NCBI GenBank assembly: GCA_963169675.1
Contig: CAUJFJ010000076.1
Location: forward strand, 1 to 47,548
Length of the DNA stretch: 47,548 nucleotides
Direction of reading: 5' to 3'
Source of the DNA: Bacteroidota bacterium
GTDB taxonomy: Bacteria; Bacteroidota; Bacteroidia; AKYH767-A; OLB10
The first letter of the stretch is position 1, and each line of letters begins with the position of its first letter. This document shows positions 1 to 8,438 of this stretch, piece by piece. A model generated the notes under the pieces. That model ran no database searches. It worked only from the letters and a program-made list of their open reading frames with translations, and was not told the DNA's origin. The position numbers were made by a program, and so were the translations under genes.

Positions 1-65
1 AAGCGCTTCATCAGGAAATACAAAGACCCAAGAATTACTATACCGGCTGCAATTTCCTGCCACAT
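1..65 (-). CDS. 5' end of a small membrane protein, cut by window edge
   Basis: An ATG on the minus strand at 63-65 opens a frame that stays open to base 1 and encodes about 21 residues starting MWQEIAAGIVILG, a hydrophobic stretch typical of an N-terminal membrane helix. The rest lies outside the window, so the family cannot be named. Small Bacteroidota proteins annotated as FeoB-associated Cys-rich membrane proteins begin in a similar way, but the diagnostic cysteines would be off the edge. It is divergent from the E1 dehydrogenase gene, and 71 bp separate the two starts. The call rests only on an open frame and its hydrophobicity. Confidence 0.4.
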   Translation of the reverse strand, partial: MWQEIAAGIVILGSLYFLMKR

Positions 66-106
66 CGTTTTGTTGATTATTAGCACGAAGATACCCCTTT
101 TTTCAA

Positions 107-114
107 TACTTTTG
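107..114 (+). promoter_or_regulatory. -7 promoter element of the E1 dehydrogenase gene
   Basis: TACTTTTG is a perfect match to the Bacteroidota housekeeping -7 consensus TAnnTTTG, 22 bp before the ATG at 137. No clear -33 TTG is visible at the usual spacing. It predicts a leader of roughly 15-20 nt. Confidence 0.6.
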
Positions 115-136
115 AGGCGATTTTAAGCACTATCAA

Positions 137-2113
137 ATGCACTTCGACAGAAAAGACTTATCAGATAGCCAACTGATTCATATTTATACCCAACTCATTA
201 AGCCTCGTCTTATTGAAGAGAAAATGCTGGTACTCCTGCGCCAGGGCAAAATTGCCAAATGGTTTTCGGGAATTGGCCAGGAAGCCATTTCTGTAGGAAC
301 GGCCCTGGCTATGGATTCCGATGAATACATCCTTCCAATGCACCGTAATCTGGGTGTTTTTACAGTCAGAAATATTCCTTTACATCGCCTTTTTAGCCAG
401 TTTCAGGGTAAACCCGGTGGTTTTACCAATTGCCGCGACCGATCCTTTCATTTCGGCACTCAGGAATTCAAAATTGTTGGTATGATCTCACACCTGGGTC
501 CACAATTAGGTGTAGCAGATGGTATTGCCCTCGCCAATAAATTGAAGGTTAACAATAAGGCAACTGCCGTATTCTCAGGCGATGGCGGTGCCAGTGAAGG
601 CGATTTTCATGAATCAATAAATGTAGCTGCAGTATGGGATTTGCCCGTCATTTTTATCATTGAAAACAACGGCTACGGTCTTTCTACACCATCGAATGAA
701 CAGTTCCGTTGCAAACAGTTTATTGATAAGGCAATCGGTTACGGTATTGAAGGCGTGCAGGTTGATGGAAACAATATTCTCGAAGTCTATCATGCAATCA
801 AAAACATAACAGGTAAAATAAGATCTAACCCCAGACCAGTTTTGCTGGAATGCCTCACCTTCCGGATGCGTGGACACGAAGAAGCATCAGGTACGAAATA
901 TGTACCTCAGGAACTTTTTGAAGAATGGGGAAAGAAAGATCCAATCAAGAATTTTGAAGAATACTTATTGAATGCTGATATCCTCCATGAGTCTCTGATT
1001 AAAGAAATTAAAGACGGCATTCGCCATGATATTGAAAAGGGGTTGGAAATTGCCTTCGCCGAACAGGAAGCAGCTCCGGATACTGCAAAAGAAATGGCGG
1101 CCATGTTTGCACCAGCACCTGCATCTGTAAAATCAGCATCATCATCTAAAACAGAAAAGCGTTTTCTCGATGCCATTACCGATGCGATGCGCGAATCGAT
1201 GCATAAATTCCCCAATCTGGTAATTATGGGTCAGGATGTCGCAGAATATGGGGGCGTTTTTAAAGCTACTGCGGGATTTGTAGAGGAGTTTTCTAAAAAC
1301 AGAGTGCGCAACACACCCTTGTGCGAATCAGCTATTGTAGGAGCCGGACTCGGTCTTTCTATAAACGGTTATAAGTCGATTGTTGAAATGCAATTTGCCG
1401 ATTTTGTAACATGTGGATTTAATCAGATCGTTAATAACCTTGCGAAAACACATTATCGCTGGGGACCGCATGCCGATGTGGTTGTCAGAATGCCAACCGG
1501 TGCAGGCGTTGGTGCCGGTCCGTTTCACTCACAATCGAATGAAGCGTGGTTTTTTCATGTACCGGGATTAAAAATTGTGTATCCTGCCTTTCCTGAAGAT
1601 GCAAAAGGACTTCTAAATGCAGCAATTGCCGATCCTAATCCCATAATGTATTTTGAACATAAAGCACTTTACAGAAGTGTTTCAGGAATGGTTAGCGACG
1701 ATTACTTCACAACTGAAATAGGTAAAGCTGCATTGGTTAGAAAAGGAACCGATTTAACAATTGTAACTTATGGCCTCGGAGTTCATTGGGCTATGGAAAT
1801 ACTCGATAAAAATCCCGCAATCAGTGCCGACCTCATCGACCTGAGAACTTTACTTCCCTGGGATCAGGAAACCGTAATTAATTCAGTTAAGCAAACCGGA
1901 AAAGTTATAGTGCTTCATGAAGATACACTAACCGGTGGAATAGGAGCTGAAATTGCTGCTGTGATAGCTGAAAATTGCTTCAGAAATCTGGATGCACCTG
2001 TAGTTCGCTCCGGCAGTTTAGATACTCCTGTGCCTATGTCTTCGCAACTTGAATGGAATTTCCTCCCTAAAGACAGGTTTGAAGCGCAACTGAAGCAACT
2101 TGCTGACTACTGA
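137..2113 (+). CDS. Fused E1 alpha/beta subunit of a branched-chain-type 2-oxo acid dehydrogenase
   Basis: This 658-residue protein joins the two halves of a heterotetrameric thiamine-diphosphate E1 enzyme. Residues about 1-320 are the alpha half: the TPP motif is GDG at 148-150 followed by NN at 177-178, with ENNGYGLSTP after it. A short Ala/Pro/Ser-rich linker (about 322-340) leads into the beta half (KRFLDAITDAMRES, then MGQDVAEYGGVF), which ends with the transketolase C-terminal domain. E1 decarboxylates a 2-oxo acid and passes the acyl group to the lipoyl domain of E2 in the cytoplasm. Single-chain E1 proteins of this length are common in Bacteroidota and usually annotated as 2-oxoisovalerate dehydrogenase; pyruvate cannot be excluded as substrate. 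E2 and E3 genes are not in the window. The gene converges on the next one, and the two stop regions overlap by 7 bp. Confidence 0.9.
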   Translation: MHFDRKDLSDSQLIHIYTQLIKPRLIEEKMLVLLRQGKIAKWFSGIGQEAISVGTALAMDSDEYILPMHRNLGVFTVRNIPLHRLFSQFQGKPGGFTNCRDRSFHFGTQEFKIVGMISHLGPQLGVADGIALANKLKVNNKATAVFSGDGGASEGDFHESINVAAVWDLPVIFIIENNGYGLSTPSNEQFRCKQFIDKAIGYGIEGVQVDGNNILEVYHAIKNITGKIRSNPRPVLLECLTFRMRGHEEASGTKYVPQELFEEWGKKDPIKNFEEYLLNADILHESLIKEIKDGIRHDIEKGLEIAFAEQEAAPDTAKEMAAMFAPAPASVKSASSSKTEKRFLDAITDAMRESMHKFPNLVIMGQDVAEYGGVFKATAGFVEEFSKNRVRNTPLCESAIVGAGLGLSINGYKSIVEMQFADFVTCGFNQIVNNLAKTHYRWGPHADVVVRMPTGAGVGAGPFHSQSNEAWFFHVPGLKIVYPAFPEDAKGLLNAAIADPNPIMYFEHKALYRSVSGMVSDDYFTTEIGKAALVRKGTDLTIVTYGLGVHWAMEILDKNPAISADLIDLRTLLPWDQETVINSVKQTGKVIVLHEDTLTGGIGAEIAAVIAENCFRNLDAPVVRSGSLDTPVPMSSQLEWNFLPKDRFEAQLKQLADY

Positions 2114-4404
2114 TCTCCTTGTGCGATGCCTTTAGGTTCGGGATTGTAATTCAATAATTCACCGGTGCGTTTCAGCGACTCCATATTTTCAGGGGTGAAA
2201 ATTGCATAACGTAAAAACATCTTTTCCTTTTCAGTAAGGTGCCATGATAAAGCAATCTTTTCTTCCATGTAGGGAAGTTGATATGGAATGAAATCAAAGG
2301 GACAGTCCATCATGGTTTCGATGTATTTTAAATAATCATCCTGAACATAATCCTGCATCAGAATAAAATTGCCGGTAACATTTCTCACCGGAGCAGTGAT
2401 TTTTTGTAATATCGTCGACAGACTGGTATTCTGTAATCTCGATTTTTTATTTGTGTCTCTGATCTGTATAAAAACTACACCTCCGGTATTGGTTTGAATC
2501 CATTCTTTAAACTCGTATAAGAATCGAACCGAGTTTAAAATTCCATAATTGTCTCTGATCCCGGCATCCATTACTTCCACCGGTGGTTGAGTAGGCAATG
2601 ATGCAGATGGCATAATGTATGGGAAGGTAGCATTCATCCTTAACACACTTGTAAATTGTGTATTCAGCGGATTGTTTGCTGCAAAAAATCGAGTGTATTC
2701 AATGGCATCCGGAACCGGATCGAGCGTTGAACCATATACATCCGGATTTTGAAGCATGTAAGAAACGCCAACAGGTGAAATCATCAGTGCACGTCCATCA
2801 TTCATGATGGTTGGACTAATGAGCATCATTGGAATTTTAGCATTCATTTCCGGCTCACGGTAATAACCTAGACGGTGATTCAGTATCTGATCAAGATTTT
2901 TATTCAACTGTTTCTCGAAGGCATAAGCACGGTCCTTGAAATATTTGTTATCCCCATCTTCAAACGTTTGCATATTCAAAAATGCATCACTAACCATAAA
3001 ACTGAAAGCAGTGGTATTCAACAAGTCTTTAGCTATAGCATCGAGGTATTTATTTTGCGGATCACGAATTGCCTTTCGTAAGGAATCAGGTTCATCGAGA
3101 TAGAGTCCCCGATAGTAGGAAGCACCTACAACACCCCCGGATGAACCAGTTATAAAACGAGTGTGATCCATCAGCTTTCCATTCAGTAAACTATCCATAG
3201 CCATCATGGTTCTGAAGGTAAATAAGGAAGAGCGTAATCCGCCTCCGCTTACATTGATAATCACAAATTTTGGTTTGCTCACACCTTGCGCTTCCCAGCC
3301 GGCTTTCCATTTTTCAAGTATGGCAATCGTTTCTTTCTTATCTTTTTCAATTTGCTTTTTATCTACAGAAACTGAAAGTGATTCAATTGAATATTCTTTT
3401 CGGGGTTGTTTGTAATCGAGACCATAGGCTTTATTTCGCTGGTTAAAAAACTCGAACTGCGAAACATAGTTCAATGCAATAAATGCAACTATTATTGCCG
3501 TGTTAGCCCAGGAGCGCAACCAAAAACGGAAAACCCCTGACAGCATGATGAACATGGTAAACAAAAGCATCAGACTTGCCGCAGCCGGAATCTGAAATAT
3601 GTCGTATTCACGAAACAAACCGAGCAAAATGAAAACCACAAAAACAATCAGCTCCATTACTGCCGCATTGATGTGGTTTTGTTTGAAAACCGATTGCAAC
3701 ATATACTGTTTGTAATGCTCGGTATTTCTGACCAATCGCGTATGAAATGGAAATGCCAGGTATGTCTCAACACGCCAGATTTTGGAATCGGATGATTTCT
3801 TTTTTTTGTTTCTGGTGCGTTTGCGTTTAGATAAGGGAGTGGCATCAGTTGGAGAAGCTGCTGAATCGGCATGTTCAACTCCAAAGAGTTTGTAAATGTC
3901 TTTGTTCGTCAGTAAAAAGTATCGGAGCGTGAAGCTAATAACTAGAAATATTCCTGCCAGGAAACCAAAAATATTTACCGCAATTTCCAAAGGGCTTTTA
4001 AACTGACTGAAGTATTGAAAATAGATAATTTCAAAAATGTATATCAACACGAAAACTGCCGGGATGATAAAATTATTGAAGGTGTATTTTTGAAATGTTT
4101 TCGACAACGATGCCAGGAACGGGAACCGGAAGCTGTTCAAAATATAGCTGGAAATATTGAAGGCCATGATAAACACGCCACAGGCAATACCAACTATGAA
4201 AAAGGAAACGATATCAACTTTCCCTAAATATTCGGGATCAAGAAATAAGTAAGGGATTCCGAATCGTTTGGAAAAAGACTGTGTGATGAATCCGAATAAA
4301 ATTATCCAATACAGCATCAAAAGCTGGTTCTTCTTGATGTGCATGACAACCAGCTGCACTGCAAAAGAGTAAATTAGGCGGTCGGGGAAGAATCTAAGCC
4401 GCAT
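2107..4404 (-). CDS. Patatin-like phospholipase with polytopic membrane N-terminus
   Basis: A 765-residue protein with two parts. Residues about 25-310 contain several hydrophobic segments (near 28-42, 65-85, 112-130, 142-165, 250-265, 275-293, 302-312) interrupted by a very basic Lys/Arg loop at about 192-203. Residues about 375-700 form a patatin domain: the oxyanion-hole motif GGGLRSS at 387-393, the nucleophile motif GSSGG at 420-424 with Ser422, and DAG at 613-615 supplying the catalytic Asp. Patatins use this Ser-Asp dyad to hydrolyse acyl esters of lipids. The membrane part suggests action on the cell's own inner-membrane lipids, with the catalytic domain probably cytoplasmic. The gene lies 92 bp downstream of ftcD on the same strand and may be read from the hut promoter, though no metabolic link is obvious. 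Confidence 0.85.
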   Translation of the reverse strand: MRLRFFPDRLIYSFAVQLVVMHIKKNQLLMLYWIILFGFITQSFSKRFGIPYLFLDPEYLGKVDIVSFFIVGIACGVFIMAFNISSYILNSFRFPFLASLSKTFQKYTFNNFIIPAVFVLIYIFEIIYFQYFSQFKSPLEIAVNIFGFLAGIFLVISFTLRYFLLTNKDIYKLFGVEHADSAASPTDATPLSKRKRTRNKKKKSSDSKIWRVETYLAFPFHTRLVRNTEHYKQYMLQSVFKQNHINAAVMELIVFVVFILLGLFREYDIFQIPAAASLMLLFTMFIMLSGVFRFWLRSWANTAIIVAFIALNYVSQFEFFNQRNKAYGLDYKQPRKEYSIESLSVSVDKKQIEKDKKETIAILEKWKAGWEAQGVSKPKFVIINVSGGGLRSSLFTFRTMMAMDSLLNGKLMDHTRFITGSSGGVVGASYYRGLYLDEPDSLRKAIRDPQNKYLDAIAKDLLNTTAFSFMVSDAFLNMQTFEDGDNKYFKDRAYAFEKQLNKNLDQILNHRLGYYREPEMNAKIPMMLISPTIMNDGRALMISPVGVSYMLQNPDVYGSTLDPVPDAIEYTRFFAANNPLNTQFTSVLRMNATFPYIMPSASLPTQPPVEVMDAGIRDNYGILNSVRFLYEFKEWIQTNTGGVVFIQIRDTNKKSRLQNTSLSTILQKITAPVRNVTGNFILMQDYVQDDYLKYIETMMDCPFDFIPYQLPYMEEKIALSWHLTEKEKMFLRYAIFTPENMESLKRTGELLNYNPEPKGIAQGDQ

Positions 4405-4496
4405 GGTTATATCGGATCATCTTTTTAGGTATACGTAAAGAATGAGAAAAAGATGCCCTTTATTTCCAGTTTGGATAAATTATATCCTATTGAAAA

Positions 4497-6179
4497 TTAA
4501 ATATTTGCAGCAACTGCTGCCAGGGTAGCCTTTTCCAGTTCCAAAGCTTTGTTTTCAATAACTGTGCCTTTGGCAATTATATCGGAAACAAAACCTTTGT
4601 CATTATAGGAGCCGCAATTGATTCTAACATTCAGAAATGCTCCGGAAACTGCTGTTCTGGCACACATGGCACCAACACCGGCATCAGAAGCCGAGGCAGG
4701 ATTTCCTTTTTCAGCCATAGCCTTGATAATTTCCATAGACTCCAGACAAAGTTCCATCACCTTAAAAGGCACTTCGATAGCATACTTAGTTGCAGTTTGA
4801 ATAGCCTGTTTACGTGCAGCGATTTCATCAGGTGTACCCTTAGGAAGTTGGAAAGCGTCCATGATTTTATTGAAAGAGCGGGTATCTTCATCAACCATAA
4901 AAAGCAATTGCTTTCTGAAGTGTTGCCCTTTCTCAGCCCAATCAGAAAAGCTTTCCCACTGATCTTCCCAACCTTTTTTAGAAGAGCTTAAATTGGCAAC
5001 CATTGTTCCCAGGGAAATACCTAGTGCACCCAGATAAGCAGCAATGGATCCTCCTCCGGGAGCAGGAGATTCGCTGGCTGTTTCAGCAGAAAACTGCATG
5101 AGATTCATGTTCACCAAAGGATTTTCAGCAGAATCTTCGAGGCAATATTCGATAATACGTTTTTTAGGTTCGAATGGCCCCAGTTCATCGAGTCCCATTG
5201 ACTTAACAGCAATGTGAATGAGTTCTTCATCCGAAACTCCAGAGCTTAGTTGCTGTTTGTTCAGGAAATACTTTCCGGCATCCAGCATAGCTGAAAGTGG
5301 TACCAATCCAACCAATTCGGATCCTGTTACACGAATTCCTCTTTCTGTTGCACTTGTAACACACTCATCAAATACCTTGTGCAAGGGGGTTTCGCGAAAG
5401 CGGGTGATATTAATTGATACCTGTGCAATCTTGTATTCTTCTATAAACCAGCCAATGGCTTTCACTCCTTTTAGTTTTCCCGGAATCCTGATTTCCTCGC
5501 CATTTTCATCTTTAGCAATTGGGCCGCTGATAGGGTTGCCATTTCGTTTAACACGACCTGCTTCACGGATATCGAATGCCACTGAATTAGCACGTTTCAC
5601 TGATTTTGTATTCAAATTCACATTGTAGGCAATCAGAAAATCACGGGCACCGATAACTGTAGCTCCTGACTTTATATTAAAAACGGATGGGCCAAAATCT
5701 GGTTTCCAGGCAGGATCTTCCATTTTACGGGCAAAACCTTCATATTCACCGGAGCGAATTACAGCCAGATTATTTCTGGATGTATTCGGTTGAGCGGCTT
5801 CGTATAAATAAACAGGAATAGACAATTCAGAGCCTACTTTTTGACCAAGCTTCTTAGACCATTCTGCAGTTTCTTCGAGGGAAATATTTGCAACTGGAAT
5901 CAAGGGACAAACATCTGTTGCGCCCATTCTAGGATGTGCTCCTGTATGGCGGCTCATATCAATTAATTCTGCCGCTTTCTGAATTCCACGAAAGGCAGCT
6001 TCTACAACAGCCGCAGGTTCACCAACAAAAGTGACTACAGTACGGTTGGTAGCTTTTCCAGGATCAACATTTAAAAGTTTAACTCCTTCAACACTTTCAA
6101 TGGCAGCAGTAATCTGGCTGATGGTGTTCATATCGTTCCCCTCACTGAAATTGGGAACACATTCTATCAATTGCTTCAT
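4497..6179 (-). CDS. ftcD: Bifunctional glutamate formimidoyltransferase / formimidoyl-THF cyclodeaminase
   Basis: A 560-residue protein doing the last steps of histidine breakdown: it moves the formimino group from N-formimino-glutamate to tetrahydrofolate, then releases ammonia to give methenyl-THF. The start used is the ATG giving MKQLIECVPNFSEG, the conserved family N-terminus; an upstream in-frame ATG at 6200 would add seven unrelated residues. The transferase half (about 1-330) carries SRHTGAHPRMGATD with His82, the position of the catalytic histidine in mammalian FTCD. The cyclodeaminase half starts near residue 355 with ESPAPGGGSIAAYLGALG. The single-chain arrangement is as in animals and many Bacteroidota. 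It follows hutI by 38 bp, so the two are probably co-transcribed. Histidase and urocanase genes are not in the window. Confidence 0.95.
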   Translation of the reverse strand: MKQLIECVPNFSEGNDMNTISQITAAIESVEGVKLLNVDPGKATNRTVVTFVGEPAAVVEAAFRGIQKAAELIDMSRHTGAHPRMGATDVCPLIPVANISLEETAEWSKKLGQKVGSELSIPVYLYEAAQPNTSRNNLAVIRSGEYEGFARKMEDPAWKPDFGPSVFNIKSGATVIGARDFLIAYNVNLNTKSVKRANSVAFDIREAGRVKRNGNPISGPIAKDENGEEIRIPGKLKGVKAIGWFIEEYKIAQVSINITRFRETPLHKVFDECVTSATERGIRVTGSELVGLVPLSAMLDAGKYFLNKQQLSSGVSDEELIHIAVKSMGLDELGPFEPKKRIIEYCLEDSAENPLVNMNLMQFSAETASESPAPGGGSIAAYLGALGISLGTMVANLSSSKKGWEDQWESFSDWAEKGQHFRKQLLFMVDEDTRSFNKIMDAFQLPKGTPDEIAARKQAIQTATKYAIEVPFKVMELCLESMEIIKAMAEKGNPASASDAGVGAMCARTAVSGAFLNVRINCGSYNDKGFVSDIIAKGTVIENKALELEKATLAAVAANI

Positions 6180-6217
6180 AGTAAAAATTTGGTGGTGCAA
6201 AGATTATAAAATATTAT

Positions 6218-7474
6218 CTAAATTTCCTGTCCATTCAGGAATACTCTGTCAATAAGATTGGAGCCAAAATTATAAGGAATACTTGAAATGGAAGCAACCG
6301 GTTTGGTAATAAAAAAGGAGGCTTTCCTTCCTGCTGTGATAGTTCCGTTGGTTTTTTCTACTCCCATGGCGTAAGCACTGTTAATAGTGGCTGCGTTAAT
6401 AGCTTCTGAAGGATCCATTCCCATGTAAATACACGACAGTGCAATCACGAAGGGCATATTTCCGGAAGGTGAAGAACCGGGATTAAAATCTGTTGCCAAC
6501 GCAATGGGGAGGCCCGCATCAATCATTTTACGTGCCGGGGCATAGTGCAATCGAAGAAAAAAGGCAGTCGATGGAAGCAGTGTAGGCATCGTTCCGGAAT
6601 CCTTCAACAATGCAATTTCCTCTTCACCGGTAAACTCCAGATGATCTACAGACAATGCACGATGTTTAACCCCAACCTGAATGCCACCCGAGAAATCGAG
6701 TTCATTGGCATGAATTTTCGGTTGAAGCCCATATTTCCATCCTGCTTCCAAAATTGTTTCTGTTTCAGCAGGGGTGAAAAAGCCCCTGTCGCAGAATACG
6801 TCACAATAATCGGCTAGTCCTTCTTCCGCTATGGCGGGAAGCATTTCATCAGTCAATAGCTGAATATATGAGGCCCTGTTTTGTTTGTAAGCCAATGGAA
6901 GTGCATGAGCCCCTAAAAAGGTTGCCTTAATGGGGAGTTGAAACGAACTTTTCAGTTTTTTAATTACCCGCAGCATTTTCAATTCTGCATCGAAACTCAG
7001 CCCGTAACCGGATTTAATTTCAATGGCACCGGTGCCGAAAGCAATCATTTCCCTGATTCTGGCAGCTGCATCTTCATATAATTGTTCTTCCGGAGTTTCT
7101 GCCAAACGAGCCGCTGAGTTTAAAATTCCACCACCTTTACTCGCGATTTCTTCATAGGTTAATCCATGAATCCTGTCCACAAATTCCTGCTCTCTGGGTG
7201 CGGCAAAAACAATGTGCGTATGCGAATCACACCATGAGGGGAGCACCATGCCACCTGCTGCATCTATAATTTTAGCAGTGCCTGCAGGATCAAGAACTTT
7301 CAATTCAGCATTAAATTTCGACATTGGACCCCACGACTGGAAATTTCCACCTTTACAAAATAGCCAGGCATCCTGCAGTAAAGGAATTGTTTTCATATCG
7401 CTGCCTGAAATGGTAACTATCGGATTTTCATGATACTGTACCAGCCAGCCAATATTTTTGATTACTAAATTCAT
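6218..7474 (-). CDS. hutI: Imidazolonepropionase
   Basis: A 418-residue metal-dependent amidohydrolase that opens imidazolone-5-propionate to N-formimino-L-glutamate, the substrate of the adjacent FtcD. Visible family motifs are the metal-binding HTH at about residues 85-87 (SHTHIVFAAPRE), the IKSGYGL region, GAHALP, HANELDFSGG, DHLEFTGEEE and ATDFNPGSSPSGNMP. The length is normal for HutI. The ATG at 7472-7474 has no Shine-Dalgarno sequence, as is usual in this group. It is divergent from prmA and is the first gene of an apparent hutI-ftcD operon. Confidence 0.95.
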   Translation of the reverse strand: MNLVIKNIGWLVQYHENPIVTISGSDMKTIPLLQDAWLFCKGGNFQSWGPMSKFNAELKVLDPAGTAKIIDAAGGMVLPSWCDSHTHIVFAAPREQEFVDRIHGLTYEEIASKGGGILNSAARLAETPEEQLYEDAAARIREMIAFGTGAIEIKSGYGLSFDAELKMLRVIKKLKSSFQLPIKATFLGAHALPLAYKQNRASYIQLLTDEMLPAIAEEGLADYCDVFCDRGFFTPAETETILEAGWKYGLQPKIHANELDFSGGIQVGVKHRALSVDHLEFTGEEEIALLKDSGTMPTLLPSTAFFLRLHYAPARKMIDAGLPIALATDFNPGSSPSGNMPFVIALSCIYMGMDPSEAINAATINSAYAMGVEKTNGTITAGRKASFFITKPVASISSIPYNFGSNLIDRVFLNGQEI

Positions 7475-7576
7475 AAATCAATTATTTGGCGCTAAATTAA
7501 TCAAAATGCTTGCAAAGGTTGTTGAAAACAATCTGTTCGTACGTTGATTATTCACAATTTTCTCGGACGGGTTTTT

Positions 7577-7584
7577 TACTTTTG
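7577..7584 (+). promoter_or_regulatory. -7 element directly in front of prmA
   Basis: TACTTTTG matches TAnnTTTG perfectly and ends only 4 bp before the prmA ATG at 7589. A start site a few bases downstream would fall on or next to the A of the ATG, so the transcript may be leaderless. This also argues against the longer reading frame opening at 7544. Confidence 0.6.
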
Positions 7585-7588
7585 TTCA

Positions 7589-8425
7589 ATGGATTATGTA
7601 GAAGTAGATTTTACCGTTAAGCCGGCTCAGGAATACAATGAAATAGTGATTGCTTATCTCGGAGCCATTGGTTACTCGATGTTTGAAGAATCTGAAACTG
7701 GTGTTAAGGCATATATTCCGGAACCGGAATTTGACAGGCAGGAATTGGACGAAATGCCTTTGTTTCAACAGGAAGGAACCTTTAAGATCACTTATAATTT
7801 TTCCACTATCGCATCCAAAAACTGGAATGCCGAATGGGAGAAGAATTTTGAACCTGTGATCATTGGTAAGGAAGTTTATGTTCGGGCAGAATATCATCCT
7901 GCCGATCCGGCTTTCCGTTATGAACTGGTTATTCAACCTCGCATGGCATTTGGCACCGGACATCATGCAACTACTTCATTGATGATGGAATCGATGCTGG
8001 AACAACCATTGGCAGGAAAGGAAATTTTAGATATGGGTTGTGGTACTGCTATTCTTGCAATGCTGGCCGATAAAATGGGAGCGAAGCATATTCTTGCCAT
8101 CGACAATGATCCCAACGCTACCGAAAATGCAGTTTTAAACTGCACGGTAAATGATACCGGAAACATTCATGTGGTCACCGGAGATGCGTCAACACCGGGA
8201 TCTGCTGTGTTCGATGTTATTCTGGCAAATATTAACAGAAATATTATTCTGGAAGATTTGGCGTTATATAATGCTAACCTTAAGCCTGGAGGATTATTGC
8301 TCACTTCCGGTTATTATTTGGAAGATTTAGAAATGATACGCTCAAAAGCAGCATCATTTGGTCTGGAATTAATGAATCACCGCACACGTGATAATTGGTG
8401 TCAGGCAGTATTTCACAAAAATTAA
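7589..8425 (+). CDS. prmA: Ribosomal protein L11 methyltransferase
   Basis: This 278-residue cytoplasmic enzyme uses S-adenosylmethionine to trimethylate lysines and the N-terminus of ribosomal protein L11. The N-terminal domain has the family pattern MDYVEVDFTVKPAQEYNEIV; the catalytic domain has PRMAFGTGHHATT, the SAM motif LDMGCGTAILAM with the acidic AIDNDPNA strand, and the NINRNIILEDL motif near the active site. The ATG at 7589 was chosen because it matches the family N-terminus and sits just behind a perfect -7 element; the frame is open further upstream (7544), but those residues are not family-like. The next gene starts 13 bp after its stop. Confidence 0.93.
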   Translation: MDYVEVDFTVKPAQEYNEIVIAYLGAIGYSMFEESETGVKAYIPEPEFDRQELDEMPLFQQEGTFKITYNFSTIASKNWNAEWEKNFEPVIIGKEVYVRAEYHPADPAFRYELVIQPRMAFGTGHHATTSLMMESMLEQPLAGKEILDMGCGTAILAMLADKMGAKHILAIDNDPNATENAVLNCTVNDTGNIHVVTGDASTPGSAVFDVILANINRNIILEDLALYNANLKPGGLLLTSGYYLEDLEMIRSKAASFGLELMNHRTRDNWCQAVFHKN

Positions 8426-8438
8426 ATAATTGAAAATA

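Noticed and set aside
5218-5628. 136-codon plus-strand frame opposite ftcD
   Set aside because: It lies wholly inside the conserved FtcD coding sequence on the other strand, and no promoter or protein family supports it.
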